Source: a virus. From it: DNA of 64,000 bases. The stretch spans positions 1 through 64,000 of the IMG/VR virus record IMGVR_UViG_3300028571_000013; one strand, given 5' to 3'. Below, in pieces: positions 7,383-15,984 of the stretch; position 1 is the stretch's first letter; the number at the start of each line of letters is the position of its first letter. The position numbers were made by a program, and so were the translations under genes. A model generated the notes under the pieces. That model was not told the DNA's origin. It saw only the letters and a program-made list of their open reading frames with translations, and searched no databases.

Positions 7383-8644
7383 GATATGTCCTCCAGAGGA
7401 TAGTTTGTATATTCTGTTTCGTCATTAGGAACTATTTCTATTTTCTCGAGAATAACCGAAAGCCTTCTAACATCTTTGCTTTCACCAAGATCGATAGGAA
7501 CAAAACAATCCGAACTAATCATCAATACATTTGGATTTTCTATTTCTACAACATTCTTGCCTTCTTGAAATATAGAGAAAATCTCTTTATCGTTTAATAT
7601 TATTTTAAAGCTCTTTAATTGTCTGATCTTTCTCAGATGTAATTTTACCTTTGATATATTATTAAATATAAAACTATTATGATCCGAAAGCCACAATATA
7701 TCGTTTTCAACAGGATATCTGGAGCTGTTAATACATATGGAAGCTGTGTCTTTTATCTTAAAATCTTCTTTTCTTTCAACCAAATATTCTTTTAAATCAT
7801 TTTTCAATTTTTCGTTTGATACTATCTGGTATAAATCGTTTTTTTTCTTAAAATTCTTTTTAAATGTTATTTTGTTGATTATTCCGTATCTTGAATCGTA
7901 TTGTCTGTGTTTTATCATTCCGTGAAACAAATGAGTCAGAACAATATCTTTTAAATATGTTGCAGAACCCAAGCCGCTCTTTTTAATAAAATCAACGCAA
8001 TTATTTATGTAATCCAACGCTTCAGATCTAATGTCTGGGCATATTCTATTAAGAAAATCTAATTTGATAAAATTATCAGAAAAGAAAGGGATGATGTTTA
8101 TGGTATCCCCTCCACCCACAACGCATTTATCGAAAAGTCCACCAGCAGCCGTTAGATAGTCTCTCCTATACGCTACAAGAGCCCCAGGATTGCCAAAATC
8201 CACAACCCTACTCTTTTGCATATACGATACAATACCGGCGTAAAAACTGTCGTAGGAGCCTTCTACGGGCCCAAGATACTTTATTTTATCGTATGGTTGG
8301 ACAAACACATATTCGTTTAATAAATCGCTGGTCTTTTCAACCCAACCAGAATCATTAAAAATAAGATCGCAATCAGAAACTATAATTTTTGTATAGCTTT
8401 CTGGGATTTTTTTAAGTAAAAAATTTATAGCACATTCTTTGTGCCATAAATCATCTTCGCTCAACAACAAAAAATGATTTTTTGTTGGAGTCAATCTTGG
8501 CTGATCATTTTTTGTTATTTCACAAACAAAAAGATGATCTTCCATTCCGTTTGATTTAACGGAATCCAAGAATTTATAGAAATTCTGAGTTCGATTCTCA
8601 GAATTAGTGGGATTATAAAAACAAGTTAATATGCAAACATCCAT
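7379..8644 (-). CDS. GT-A fold glycosyltransferase with C-terminal extension
   Basis: The protein has 421 aa from ATG 8644. An N-terminal strand and helix (MDVCILTCFYNP) are followed by the DxD-type metal motif VSDCDLIF (about 89-96). GALVAYRRDYLTAAGGLFD and GGGDT (about 160-190) resemble the acceptor segment of family 2/7 enzymes. The last ~130 residues form a separate beta-rich domain. No Shine-Dalgarno is visible: the start codon lies inside one arm of a 17-bp perfect inverted repeat (8634-8674), which should hide it in mRNA that begins upstream. Confidence 0.75.
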   Translation of the reverse strand: MDVCILTCFYNPTNSENRTQNFYKFLDSVKSNGMEDHLFVCEITKNDQPRLTPTKNHFLLLSEDDLWHKECAINFLLKKIPESYTKIIVSDCDLIFNDSGWVEKTSDLLNEYVFVQPYDKIKYLGPVEGSYDSFYAGIVSYMQKSRVVDFGNPGALVAYRRDYLTAAGGLFDKCVVGGGDTINIIPFFSDNFIKLDFLNRICPDIRSEALDYINNCVDFIKKSGLGSATYLKDIVLTHLFHGMIKHRQYDSRYGIINKITFKKNFKKKNDLYQIVSNEKLKNDLKEYLVERKEDFKIKDTASICINSSRYPVENDILWLSDHNSFIFNNISKVKLHLRKIRQLKSFKIILNDKEIFSIFQEGKNVVEIENPNVLMISSDCFVPIDLGESKDVRRLSVILEKIEIVPNDETEYTNYPLEDIS

Positions 8645-8674
8645 AGTGTAAATAATATACACTATGGATGTTTG
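8634..8674. repeat. Perfect 17-bp inverted repeat over the glycosyltransferase start
   Basis: The arms are 8634-8650 and 8658-8674 with a 7-base AT loop. The ATG of the glycosyltransferase lies in the 3' arm on the - strand. No T-tract follows in the - direction, so it is not an ordinary terminator for the rIIB-like gene. Confidence 0.9.
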
Positions 8675-8689
8675 TTTTTCAACTGTGAA

Positions 8690-10021
8690 TTATTCCTTAA
8701 AAATCAATCCCTTTTCCATCAAGAGAGAGCAAACTTCTTTTTTCTCGGAAGGTGTTGCAGGACGATTGCCTCTTCCATTAAATTGAACAATGTTCTTGCT
8801 TGAAATTTCAACATTATAAATCATTTCGTTGGTATCTGTGGACATTAGTGCAAAAACAATACATCCTTTTTGAGCAACCTTTTTATCATATCCGGCCTTG
8901 CCAATACAATTTTGCATTAGGTTAGTCCATTCCTTCAAGTCATAGTTTGTCTTGGGGAAAAGGAATCTGAGCTTACCAACCTCAACATCATTGAGTTCCC
9001 AAAATTCTGGGAAATTTTTGTCAATATCAAGGTTGATCTCTGGATCACCGAGCTTTCTATGCTCAGACCTAAGATATTCAAAGATTGTCTGGCAATCGTT
9101 GCTGAATTGAATTCTTTGGATATCCAGATTGATCTTTTCTTTAAGATCAACAAAATAACCACCAATTTCAACAAGATGAACTTGTTCTTTTGCACTTGCC
9201 AAAAGATTTAGTATCTTCTTTTGGCTATAGGTTCCATTTTTCTCAACACTATATTCTTTGAGAAACGTATTGAAATTTCTATAGCTTGAAACGTCACCAT
9301 GAGTAATCTTGAAAAGCTTTTTCTCAAGAACTTCATAAAGATTATCTGGATGAAGAACGTCTTTGAAAGCATCTCCAAAAAGCAGAAAAGTATGATCGAC
9401 GAAATTGATTGCTGGCTTGAACATCTCTTGAATTGCAATCTTTTTCAGCTTTTTGGCGGAAAAGCCAAAAATAGAAGTTAAGATATCGTCAAGATTCTTT
9501 CTCTCGTAAAAGAAATTGCTGTATTCCTCAGGGACCGAAGCGACGTTATAGAAGTTGATGGAACCAACTTCTTGATTCCTTTTATTGAGAATACTCTTGG
9601 TTTGGTCTGCATTACCATTTCTGTAGACCAGATAAAAGCCATCTTCAGTAATAGGATATGCCCCATTCTCAACAAGAGCATTGATCATCTGGCTTGCAGT
9701 TTCATTGTCCACCCTGGTCTTAAGGTTGAACCAAAAATTGAGAAGACTCTTGAATACCCAACTGCTTTCCTTGTATTTCAGAAATTGATTGCCAAGAACG
9801 CTAGGGATTGGCTCTCCCTTGAAACATACCAAGCCATCTTCAACAACAAAACCATCCTTATCAAGATTCTTGGTGGGGTCTACGGCGACCTTTACAGAAT
9901 CAAAATCTTGATTTGAAAGAGCTTGCTTGATTCTGGCGTAACGATAATCATCCTTGCTGATGGTGTGAACTGTGCCATCAAAAGAAAGAACTATCGAGTT
10001 GTTGAGATTATAGTATTTCAT
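8690..10021 (-). CDS. rIIB-like: rIIB-like protein fused to a PcfJ-like C-terminal domain
   Basis: The protein has 443 aa. The start is set at MKYYNLNNS; the longer frame runs through the 19-bp motif. Residues 1-160 resemble the second half of T4 rIIB (FDGTVHTI, VVEDGLVCFKGEPIP, LVENGAYPITEDGFYLVYR). The C-terminus (about 370-440) carries LMQNCIGKAGYDKKV, FALMST and VQFNGRGNRPAT, which resemble PcfJ-family proteins of plasmids and phages. rIIA/rIIB control lysis timing and exclusion of other genetic elements in T4. The rIIA homologue is two small genes upstream. Confidence 0.75.
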   Translation of the reverse strand: MKYYNLNNSIVLSFDGTVHTISKDDYRYARIKQALSNQDFDSVKVAVDPTKNLDKDGFVVEDGLVCFKGEPIPSVLGNQFLKYKESSWVFKSLLNFWFNLKTRVDNETASQMINALVENGAYPITEDGFYLVYRNGNADQTKSILNKRNQEVGSINFYNVASVPEEYSNFFYERKNLDDILTSIFGFSAKKLKKIAIQEMFKPAINFVDHTFLLFGDAFKDVLHPDNLYEVLEKKLFKITHGDVSSYRNFNTFLKEYSVEKNGTYSQKKILNLLASAKEQVHLVEIGGYFVDLKEKINLDIQRIQFSNDCQTIFEYLRSEHRKLGDPEINLDIDKNFPEFWELNDVEVGKLRFLFPKTNYDLKEWTNLMQNCIGKAGYDKKVAQKGCIVFALMSTDTNEMIYNVEISSKNIVQFNGRGNRPATPSEKKEVCSLLMEKGLIFKE

Positions 10022-10059
10022 ATCCACTCGCTTATTGTAGATGATCCGTCTAAGAAGAA

Positions 10060-10078
10060 AGCGTACCAAGAAGAAACT
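10060..10078 (-). promoter_or_regulatory. 19-bp repeated motif, copy 3
   Basis: The - strand reads AGTTTCTTCTTGGTACGCT. It lies about 40 bases before the rIIB-like start and overlaps the stop codon of the preceding gene by two bases. Confidence 0.65.
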
Positions 10079-10361
10079 ACGGGGTTTTGTCGCCCATTAT
10101 AATCTTGATTTTATTGCTGTCTACAATACAAAAATAACTTTGTGTAATCTTGTTTTTATCAAAACCATCTTCTTGAACAACGGTCCAAATGTTTATTCGA
10201 TAACGATTTCCATAAACATTTGTAGCTTTGATCTTGATGCAATTTTTTGGCTTTTCAATTTGCTTTAAAAGCAAATCAATCACATCACTCTCGCTGATTT
10301 TCTTTTCAACGTCGATTGCAACATTCTCAGAGACATTTTTTTCTTTTACCATAGTCTTCAT
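10077..10361 (-). CDS. Small paralogue-family protein (NRYRIN motif)
   Basis: The protein has 94 aa. The segment EKPKNCIKIKATNVYGNRY and the following RINIWT are shared with the gene at 25524-25781 (RPKNLITCRAINLWDNRY, RINVYT), as are the D.G.D..KI and C-terminal I.I stretches. The two are clear paralogues. The fold appears beta-rich, as in small nucleic-acid binding domains. Function is unknown. Confidence 0.75.
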   Translation of the reverse strand: MKTMVKEKNVSENVAIDVEKKISESDVIDLLLKQIEKPKNCIKIKATNVYGNRYRINIWTVVQEDGFDKNKITQSYFCIVDSNKIKIIMGDKTP

Positions 10362-10642
10362 TTTTCTTCCTTTGAGTTGATATAAACAATTAATTCTTTA
10401 AGAAAAACAGCATTTTCACTTTCAGACATACTATGTGGAATTGCGTTTAGTAAAAGATACGTGGATTCTGCGTCTGTTTCAAGCTTATTTATCTCATCAA
10501 TTAAAGAATTTAGCTTCTTCTTTGCTTCGAGATATCTTTTAAACAAACCATCTGTAATCTTTTTTTCGTCATTTTCTTTTAAACGCTCTGCCCATTTACC
10601 GAGAGATCCTCGATAACAAATTTCCCACTTTTTATAGTTCAT
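10358..10642 (-). CDS. Hypothetical coiled-coil protein, 94 aa
   Basis: Not recognised. It is helical with heptad-like Leu spacing at about 37-65. It sits between rIIA-like and rIIB-like genes with 1-4 base overlaps on both sides, so it is translationally coupled to both. Confidence 0.7.
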   Translation of the reverse strand: MNYKKWEICYRGSLGKWAERLKENDEKKITDGLFKRYLEAKKKLNSLIDEINKLETDAESTYLLLNAIPHSMSESENAVFLKELIVYINSKEEK

Positions 10643-12813
10643 TACGATGCCGCCTTGCTATGCTTGGCATTAAGATAAAATACAAACTCATTCAACTCTC
10701 TCTGCTTATCTGAATGATTGCCATAGTATCCACCAACGATATAACTAAGTTGCTTCATTAGAGGATACTTTCGAGTAATCTCCTCTTCAAGCTTTGCAAC
10801 CTTCTTAACATTATCGTTAACTGCTGAGTAATAGGGATACATTGAAAGAATCCTATCGGGAATCGTGGTTGTATTCCTTCTATTATCAGCAGGCGCCTGA
10901 CCCTTGATTCGGAAATATTCTGCAATCTTATCACACTTGATCTTATCAAGAGACTTTCTCAACGGCTCAAAGGTATTGCTTGCCTGCTTGAAAACAAAGT
11001 CTTCAATAATCTTATTATCAATATCAACGTGATCGCTGATGGACTCGGCAACGTCAGAATATTCCATCACATTATCCAGAGTGTTTACAGCATCATAATC
11101 TCGCTTACTGAGCTTAATGATTTTGTAGTTACCATGCTCGATAAGAAACTTGATGTTTTCAATAAAGATGGGATTATCGAAATCATATTCCTCTGAGCCA
11201 GAGAAGGGAACAGAAATATAATTATGAGCACTTGACTCAATCCACTCAAGAGTTACATCTTCCTTGCTATCAGATTCAAGCTTGCCATGCCTATATCCGT
11301 AGCGATGATCAGCCGGCTTAATATACCTAATGCTGACAGTCCCGGACTCTTTCTTGGCTTTATAAGCAGGCTTGTCAAGCTGAATATCAGTGATGTAGAT
11401 AGCCTCAAGATGATCCTTGAGATTATTCTTCTGCTCTTCGGTATAATGATTGATCACATACACATAAGAAAGAATTTCATCATCAGAGAAAAGCTTCTTG
11501 ATCTTTTCCTTGAAAACATATTCAGGAACATGCCTTCCGTTCTTATCTTCATTTACAAGAACAAACTTTACCTTTTCTTCACCAAAGTGAATTTCGGCAT
11601 TTCCAACACGATTTAGAATTCGCCTAGTCTTTTGACGCTTAATATTGTATCGCTCAACAATACATCCGGTAAAGCTAGATGATTCAATCTTACCGTTAGG
11701 AAGAAGCTTATACGAACATCCGTTCTTCTTAAAAGCAACATCCAAAGTCTTAGGAAAATTCCCAAGATTGAATGTAGCCTTAAGCTTAAAGTAGAAGTTG
11801 ATGTAGGATGGAATATCCTTGAAGTCTTTTTCAAACTGATCTTCCACACAAGAATAAAGAGACTTTCTCGCCTCTTCGCAAATCTCATTAACTTTTTGCT
11901 TGCTGCCTTCCTTATCGGAAATGCTTTCCCTAGTGGCAGAAACTTCAAGAACACCATTACCAACTTCAATAAAGCTCATGTGAGCTGCATATGAAGCAGA
12001 CTTAAGCTTTTCAACCTCAGGACATTCCCGAGAAAACTTATTGATGCTGTATGGGATCTTATCAATCAGAACATAAATGTCCTGGTTGTATGAGTCGAAA
12101 AGACGCTTAACAAGATCGTCCTTTTCAAGAAGAAACCAATTATCCTTCTTGTAAAGAATCTTATCACTGCCTGCAAGCCATGATGCAGGAATTTCAATAT
12201 TTGTAATTCCCTTCAACTCAGGCTTAACATCCCAAAAATAAGTGCAACGATAAACAGCAGCCACAAACTGCTCAATATCACACTCTTTAACAGGAACCTG
12301 AATTTCAACGCCATTGGGTTCGGTTGAATCAACCTCACTAATGAGTTCAAGGGTGCCATTGCTATTCTTGCCAGTGTGAGCAATATAAGTTCGGCACTTA
12401 CCCTGGTGATGGCTTACAACAATAAAGCTATCGGTATAAGCCCACGCACTCTTTGCACCGATACCAAACCCACCAGTTTGAACATTGTCCTTACGCTTGG
12501 TGCTGCTTCCGTAAAGAACGAAAACATCCTTAACACGATCCGGAGACAAACCGGTTCCAAAATCTCTGATTTTAAGAACACTATCGAGCTTTGTTGGGAG
12601 AGTAACCCTTAAAGGAGTATTAGCATTACCTGCATCACGATGACTATCTCTGCCGTTACAAAGATATTCCTGAGTCAGAGTTCGAATTGGATTTGAATAA
12701 AGCCTGTTGCGAAGGATATCAATGATGGTGCTAACATCACCGATACCGAATTCGAGGCTATCTGCGTTATTGTTGTTGGTATCAAGAACAGAACCGTTAT
12801 TAGAAATCTTCAT
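10642..12813 (-). CDS. rIIA-like: rIIA-like protein with GHKL ATPase domain
   Basis: The protein has 723 aa, close to T4 rIIA (725). The N-terminus carries all three GHKL ATP-binding boxes: QEYLCNGRDSHRD (48-60), IRDFGTGLSPDRV (82-94) and GGFGIGAKSAW (114-124), plus LYGSSTKR (100-107), all typical of rIIA. The rest is a diverged large domain. With the rIIB-like partner it is expected to form a membrane-associated complex that affects lysis timing and competing prophages (known for T4; inferred here). Confidence 0.9.
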   Translation of the reverse strand: MKISNNGSVLDTNNNNADSLEFGIGDVSTIIDILRNRLYSNPIRTLTQEYLCNGRDSHRDAGNANTPLRVTLPTKLDSVLKIRDFGTGLSPDRVKDVFVLYGSSTKRKDNVQTGGFGIGAKSAWAYTDSFIVVSHHQGKCRTYIAHTGKNSNGTLELISEVDSTEPNGVEIQVPVKECDIEQFVAAVYRCTYFWDVKPELKGITNIEIPASWLAGSDKILYKKDNWFLLEKDDLVKRLFDSYNQDIYVLIDKIPYSINKFSRECPEVEKLKSASYAAHMSFIEVGNGVLEVSATRESISDKEGSKQKVNEICEEARKSLYSCVEDQFEKDFKDIPSYINFYFKLKATFNLGNFPKTLDVAFKKNGCSYKLLPNGKIESSSFTGCIVERYNIKRQKTRRILNRVGNAEIHFGEEKVKFVLVNEDKNGRHVPEYVFKEKIKKLFSDDEILSYVYVINHYTEEQKNNLKDHLEAIYITDIQLDKPAYKAKKESGTVSIRYIKPADHRYGYRHGKLESDSKEDVTLEWIESSAHNYISVPFSGSEEYDFDNPIFIENIKFLIEHGNYKIIKLSKRDYDAVNTLDNVMEYSDVAESISDHVDIDNKIIEDFVFKQASNTFEPLRKSLDKIKCDKIAEYFRIKGQAPADNRRNTTTIPDRILSMYPYYSAVNDNVKKVAKLEEEITRKYPLMKQLSYIVGGYYGNHSDKQRELNEFVFYLNAKHSKAAS

Positions 12814-13855
12814 TAGAAATAACTCCTTCGTTAGTATTAAGAAAATTAATTGCCTGAGTATTATCGCCAGAAATCATATGTTCAAAGAAATCTTCAATAT
12901 CTTTCGGATTCAACAAACTGATCTTCATGAGAAGATCAGGAATTGAAATCTTTCCAACCTCATCCTTATAAACCTTGATAAAAGCCAGAACCTTACGCCA
13001 AATTTCACTTGAGATTTGAATATACCTGGGTTCATCTACACGCTTGTCTGCGAAAGCATATATTGTTTTGAGCTCTTCCTCATCTAAATCCTTCAAACCA
13101 TTAAGATTAATCAGCTCAATAGCACCCTTGACAAGCTCTTGACAAAGAACAACAAACGTTCTAGCTTTTGCCACTACTTTTGGATTATCATTTTCATTCT
13201 CACCATACTCTACTTTTGAACTGCCTTGAACAAGCATATCCAAATTGTCAGAACTTTCAAGCATAGAGGAATAATCAATCTTCCAATATGTGTAAACAGT
13301 TCCAACACTTACCTCATCATAAATCCCAATTATATCTTCTGAAATCTTTTCCAAGTCATTTCTAACAAGGTGGTGCATCGTATAAAAAGCATGGATGCTT
13401 GCACCTTGAGTAATGCAATTCAAAAGAATTCTTTTGTTGATGCTATCTTTCAAAGATTGCGAAAGTGAATCATAATCATAATCTTCTTCTGGGAACGACT
13501 CATCTGTTGAATTAACATCAATGTCTTCTTTATTGAGATGAGCTTCCAAAATATCTTCTGGAATTTCAAAAGCCTCACTCACAGCCTTGATTGCAAGTTC
13601 CTTAAGAACATCCTCATTTCCGCTTTCTTCTTGAAGAGCGGCAATAAACTTGTTTGTCAAAGAATTGAAATCAAAATTGATCCCAAGATTCTTGATTCGA
13701 TCATCAACAAACTCATAGCTCTTCTTGGAAAGATCATCGCCAAAGTAAACAAGATTCCTGTTTTTCTTGAAAACATGAAACTTGCTTTCGTTCTTCTTCA
13801 AATCTTTCCAAAAATTTCTAATCTTTGGATTAACGTGCAAACTATTGCTATACAT
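12800..13855 (-). CDS. Hypothetical acidic protein, 351 aa
   Basis: Not recognised. An acidic patch (DIDVNSTDESFPEEDYDYDS, about 112-131) separates a Lys-rich N-terminus from a helical C-terminal half. It overlaps rIIA by 14 bases and starts at the stop of the proline-rich peptide, so it belongs to the rII operon and may work with it. Confidence 0.75.
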   Translation of the reverse strand: MYSNSLHVNPKIRNFWKDLKKNESKFHVFKKNRNLVYFGDDLSKKSYEFVDDRIKNLGINFDFNSLTNKFIAALQEESGNEDVLKELAIKAVSEAFEIPEDILEAHLNKEDIDVNSTDESFPEEDYDYDSLSQSLKDSINKRILLNCITQGASIHAFYTMHHLVRNDLEKISEDIIGIYDEVSVGTVYTYWKIDYSSMLESSDNLDMLVQGSSKVEYGENENDNPKVVAKARTFVVLCQELVKGAIELINLNGLKDLDEEELKTIYAFADKRVDEPRYIQISSEIWRKVLAFIKVYKDEVGKISIPDLLMKISLLNPKDIEDFFEHMISGDNTQAINFLNTNEGVISNEDF

Positions 13856-13965
13856 CAGTTCTTAGGCTCCGGCATTACCGCTGGGCGGGGTGCCTTAAAG
13901 GGGCTTGTTGGCGTCTGTGGCGTCTTTGCCGGGGTTTTAACCGGCGGCGGGGCGGTTGCTGGCAT
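13855..13965 (-). CDS. Proline-rich micro-protein, 36 aa
   Basis: ATAGGAGATAAG precedes the ATG. The product is 30% proline with repeated Thr-Pro and Ala-Pro steps (PATAPPPVKTPAKTPQTPTS), and its TGA overlaps the next ATG (TGATG). The good ribosome site and tight coupling argue for a real gene. It could be a ligand for SH3-like or chaperone surfaces, or a leader peptide. The local GC content is high compared with neighbours. Confidence 0.65.
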   Translation of the reverse strand: MPATAPPPVKTPAKTPQTPTSPFKAPRPAVMPEPKN

Positions 13966-14002
13966 CTTATCTCCTATTCTCGTTTCTCTCGCACAACCGA
14001 AC

Positions 14003-14021
14003 AGCGTACCACAAAGAAACT
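14003..14021 (-). promoter_or_regulatory. 19-bp repeated motif, copy 4
   Basis: The - strand reads AGTTTCTTTGTGGTACGCT. It lies 38 bases before the proline-rich ORF, the first gene of the rII operon. Confidence 0.65.
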
Positions 14022-14025
14022 TCTA

Positions 14026-14346
14026 TTAGTAATTCTTATATTCAGGAATATCGCCGTTCGATTCTATTTTTTCATTTTCATAAGTGCTAGCAAGTCTTCT
14101 ATACAGTTCTTGATTAATATTCTCAAGAACGCCTGTGACTACCGCAATTTTCTTATAAGACGGCGAGCCAATTAAACCAGCACAAATCCTGCTTATACAA
14201 TAATTCAAATCACCAGATATTTCCAATATTTGTTCTGGCGATAAAGCAGGATTTGTTTCTGTAGAGACCTGCTTCTCAATAGCAGATCTTAAATCTAAGA
14301 TAGCACCATCAAGTTTTTCTCGTCTTTTTTTATCAATATATGGCAT
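14026..14346 (-). CDS. Hypothetical helical protein, 106 aa
   Basis: Not recognised. It is predicted all-helical from its sequence pattern. A Lys/Arg-rich start (YIDKKRREKLDGAI) could bind nucleic acid. Its stop lies five bases before motif copy 4. Confidence 0.65.
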   Translation of the reverse strand: MPYIDKKRREKLDGAILDLRSAIEKQVSTETNPALSPEQILEISGDLNYCISRICAGLIGSPSYKKIAVVTGVLENINQELYRRLASTYENEKIESNGDIPEYKNY

Positions 14347-14398
14347 ATTAGCACTCCTTGCAAAGTATTGTACGTTTTTTCAAAAATTTGTCAAATGT

Positions 14399-14572
14399 TT
14401 ACTTTTTGCTAAACTTTTGAATATATCCTTCTTCATCATTACTGTATTCATCATATAGCACACAAGACTCATGCTCTTCACAAATATGATTTAGATATTC
14501 GATTTCTTCAATTTGAATTTTGGCTTTTTCAATATCTTCTTGTTTTGTATTTGATTCTTTTTCTTTTTTCAT
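14399..14572 (-). CDS. Hypothetical acidic protein, 57 aa
   Basis: The start is set at MKKEKESNTKQ, where GGAGGGGACAC precedes the ATG. The middle is a Glu-rich helix (EDIEKAKIQIEEIEYLNHICEE split over about 13-34). Motif copy 5 lies 20 bases upstream and a terminator insulates it from the HTH gene before it. Confidence 0.6.
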   Translation of the reverse strand: MKKEKESNTKQEDIEKAKIQIEEIEYLNHICEEHESCVLYDEYSNDEEGYIQKFSKK

Positions 14573-14591
14573 GTGTCCCCTCCGATCACCG

Positions 14592-14610
14592 AGCGTACCA
14601 CAAAGAAACA
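14592..14610 (-). promoter_or_regulatory. 19-bp repeated motif, copy 5
   Basis: The - strand reads TGTTTCTTTGTGGTACGCT. It lies directly between a rho-independent terminator and the next gene, the position expected of a promoter. Confidence 0.7.
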
Positions 14611-14616
14611 AAGGCA

Positions 14617-14657
14617 ATAAAAAACCCCTGCTGGACATTTTAGTTCCAGCAGGGGTT
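14617..14657 (-). terminator. Strong rho-independent terminator after the HTH gene
   Basis: On the - strand AACCCCTGCTGGA pairs with TCCAGCAGGGGTT (13 bp) around a short loop and is followed by TTTTTA. It ends the 14682-14942 transcript. Confidence 0.9.
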
Positions 14658-14681
14658 CAAGGACTGATTGTATCAGAAAAA

Positions 14682-14942
14682 TTACCTGCCGCGACGAATT
14701 TGAGCAAGAATTTCCTTGGCTTTTTCAACGACACTTGGACGACCACCACGGGGGAACTTTCTTAGCTCAACACCCTCTTTACGAAGCTTGCTTGCACGAA
14801 GGCTAACTGCTGGTGGTTTAATGCCTAACTTCTCTGCAACTTCTGATATAGACTCATTTCGAGTGTCCTCATATGCCCGAATGAAATCTTCTATCGAAAC
14901 ATATGACCTTTTTTCAGAATCAGCCTTTTTGACGGTTGCCAT
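14682..14942 (-). CDS. Small HTH DNA-binding protein, 86 aa
   Basis: The start is set at MATVKKAD because CTAGGAGAAACCAAG precedes it. The HTH is SISEVAEKLGIKPPAVSLRA (about 31-50), with a basic C-terminal wing (LRKFPRGGRPSVVEKAKEI). The strong terminator behind it suggests independent expression. It is probably a transcriptional regulator of the phage programme. Confidence 0.8.
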   Translation of the reverse strand: MATVKKADSEKRSYVSIEDFIRAYEDTRNESISEVAEKLGIKPPAVSLRASKLRKEGVELRKFPRGGRPSVVEKAKEILAQIRRGR

Positions 14943-15091
14943 CTTGGTTTCTCCTAGTTGGCGGTTTCTTTTCCGCAAGAACAACATTGATCTTGCTTCT
15001 GTTTCAAACATATACGATGAAAAACAAAAGGCAAGAGACTGGTGCACAATATTTTTGCAACATAGAATAATTTTATGTTTCTAAGATAAAT

Positions 15092-15370
15092 CTAGAGTTC
15101 CATAGGTTCTGCGTCATCTATTTCTATTTTGCCAAAATAATCTTCAGAGCGATTTTGAATTAAGCCCTCTTTGATTAGCAGGGACTTAACAAAATCAATT
15201 CTGCAACAAATTTCTTCAAAGGATTTTTTATCGCTACAGTTTTTAATAAACTTGAAATGATTTTCATATTTATTTGTTCTAAAAACTAGCTCTACAACCT
15301 CCATAGCCTCATTTTTTATATTATCTTTGAACACATTTTCAATAATGTGGTTCATTTCTTCTTTCAACAT
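15092..15370 (-). CDS. Hypothetical protein, 92 aa
   Basis: Not recognised. It is a helical protein with three cysteines (NCSD, ICCR). No recognisable motif is seen. About 150 bases without a gene lie between it and the HTH gene that follows it. Confidence 0.6.
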   Translation of the reverse strand: MLKEEMNHIIENVFKDNIKNEAMEVVELVFRTNKYENHFKFIKNCSDKKSFEEICCRIDFVKSLLIKEGLIQNRSEDYFGKIEIDDAEPMEL

Positions 15371-15394
15371 TTTTAATCTATCTTATTTTCTATA

Positions 15395-15964
15395 TCATCC
15401 TTTCAAAACAAGAGGAATGAGCTTTAACTTCAAATCACTTTCCAGATTGGAATCAATTATACACCTAACAAGATCCTGCATCTTATGAGTTGACTTTGTT
15501 TCAACAACTTTGACCGGCTTGACAGTAGAATTGATCTTGGTTGAAGTAGTCTTAACTGTGCTTCTTTCATTGTAGTGATGGTAAAAATCAACCAAGGTTT
15601 TTACCTTCCACTTGAAACCATTTGAATCCCTATATCCCTGCTTGTTGATATAAGAAGCTGCTTCCTTATACCCAGTTTTAAATCCTGGCTTCAACGGATT
15701 ATCTCTAATCATAGATTCAACCAGATTGTAAACTTCTTTTCTATTCTGAGCACCAGTAATTCCTCGTTTGCAAATCTTCAAAGCATTCATATTATCCTCG
15801 TTTGGGGTTTCTTTAATATCTTTGGCTCCTTTTTGGAGCAGATATTGTTTTACAAAAATCAAATCATTTTCGGAAAGCAAATCATTTAAATCTTGTTCGC
15901 TTTCCAAAACAACATCACTACAATCTACGGATAAGGATTTACCCAGTTCCGATAAAGTATTCAC
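15395..15964 (-). CDS. Hypothetical protein sharing a C-terminal domain with its neighbour
   Basis: The protein has 189 aa. Its end (LVRCIIDSNLESDLKLKLIP) resembles the end of the adjacent HTH protein (LVSAIIKCDMDANSKLELLK), which suggests a shared oligomerisation helix pair. The centre (LKPGFKTGYKEAASYINKQG, DSNGFKWKVKTLVDFYHHY) looks like a DNA-binding recombinase-type N-domain. A regulatory role is inferred. Confidence 0.6.
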   Translation of the reverse strand: MNTLSELGKSLSVDCSDVVLESEQDLNDLLSENDLIFVKQYLLQKGAKDIKETPNEDNMNALKICKRGITGAQNRKEVYNLVESMIRDNPLKPGFKTGYKEAASYINKQGYRDSNGFKWKVKTLVDFYHHYNERSTVKTTSTKINSTVKPVKVVETKSTHKMQDLVRCIIDSNLESDLKLKLIPLVLKG

Positions 15965-15984
15965 AGGAAATCCTTTCCTAAAAT

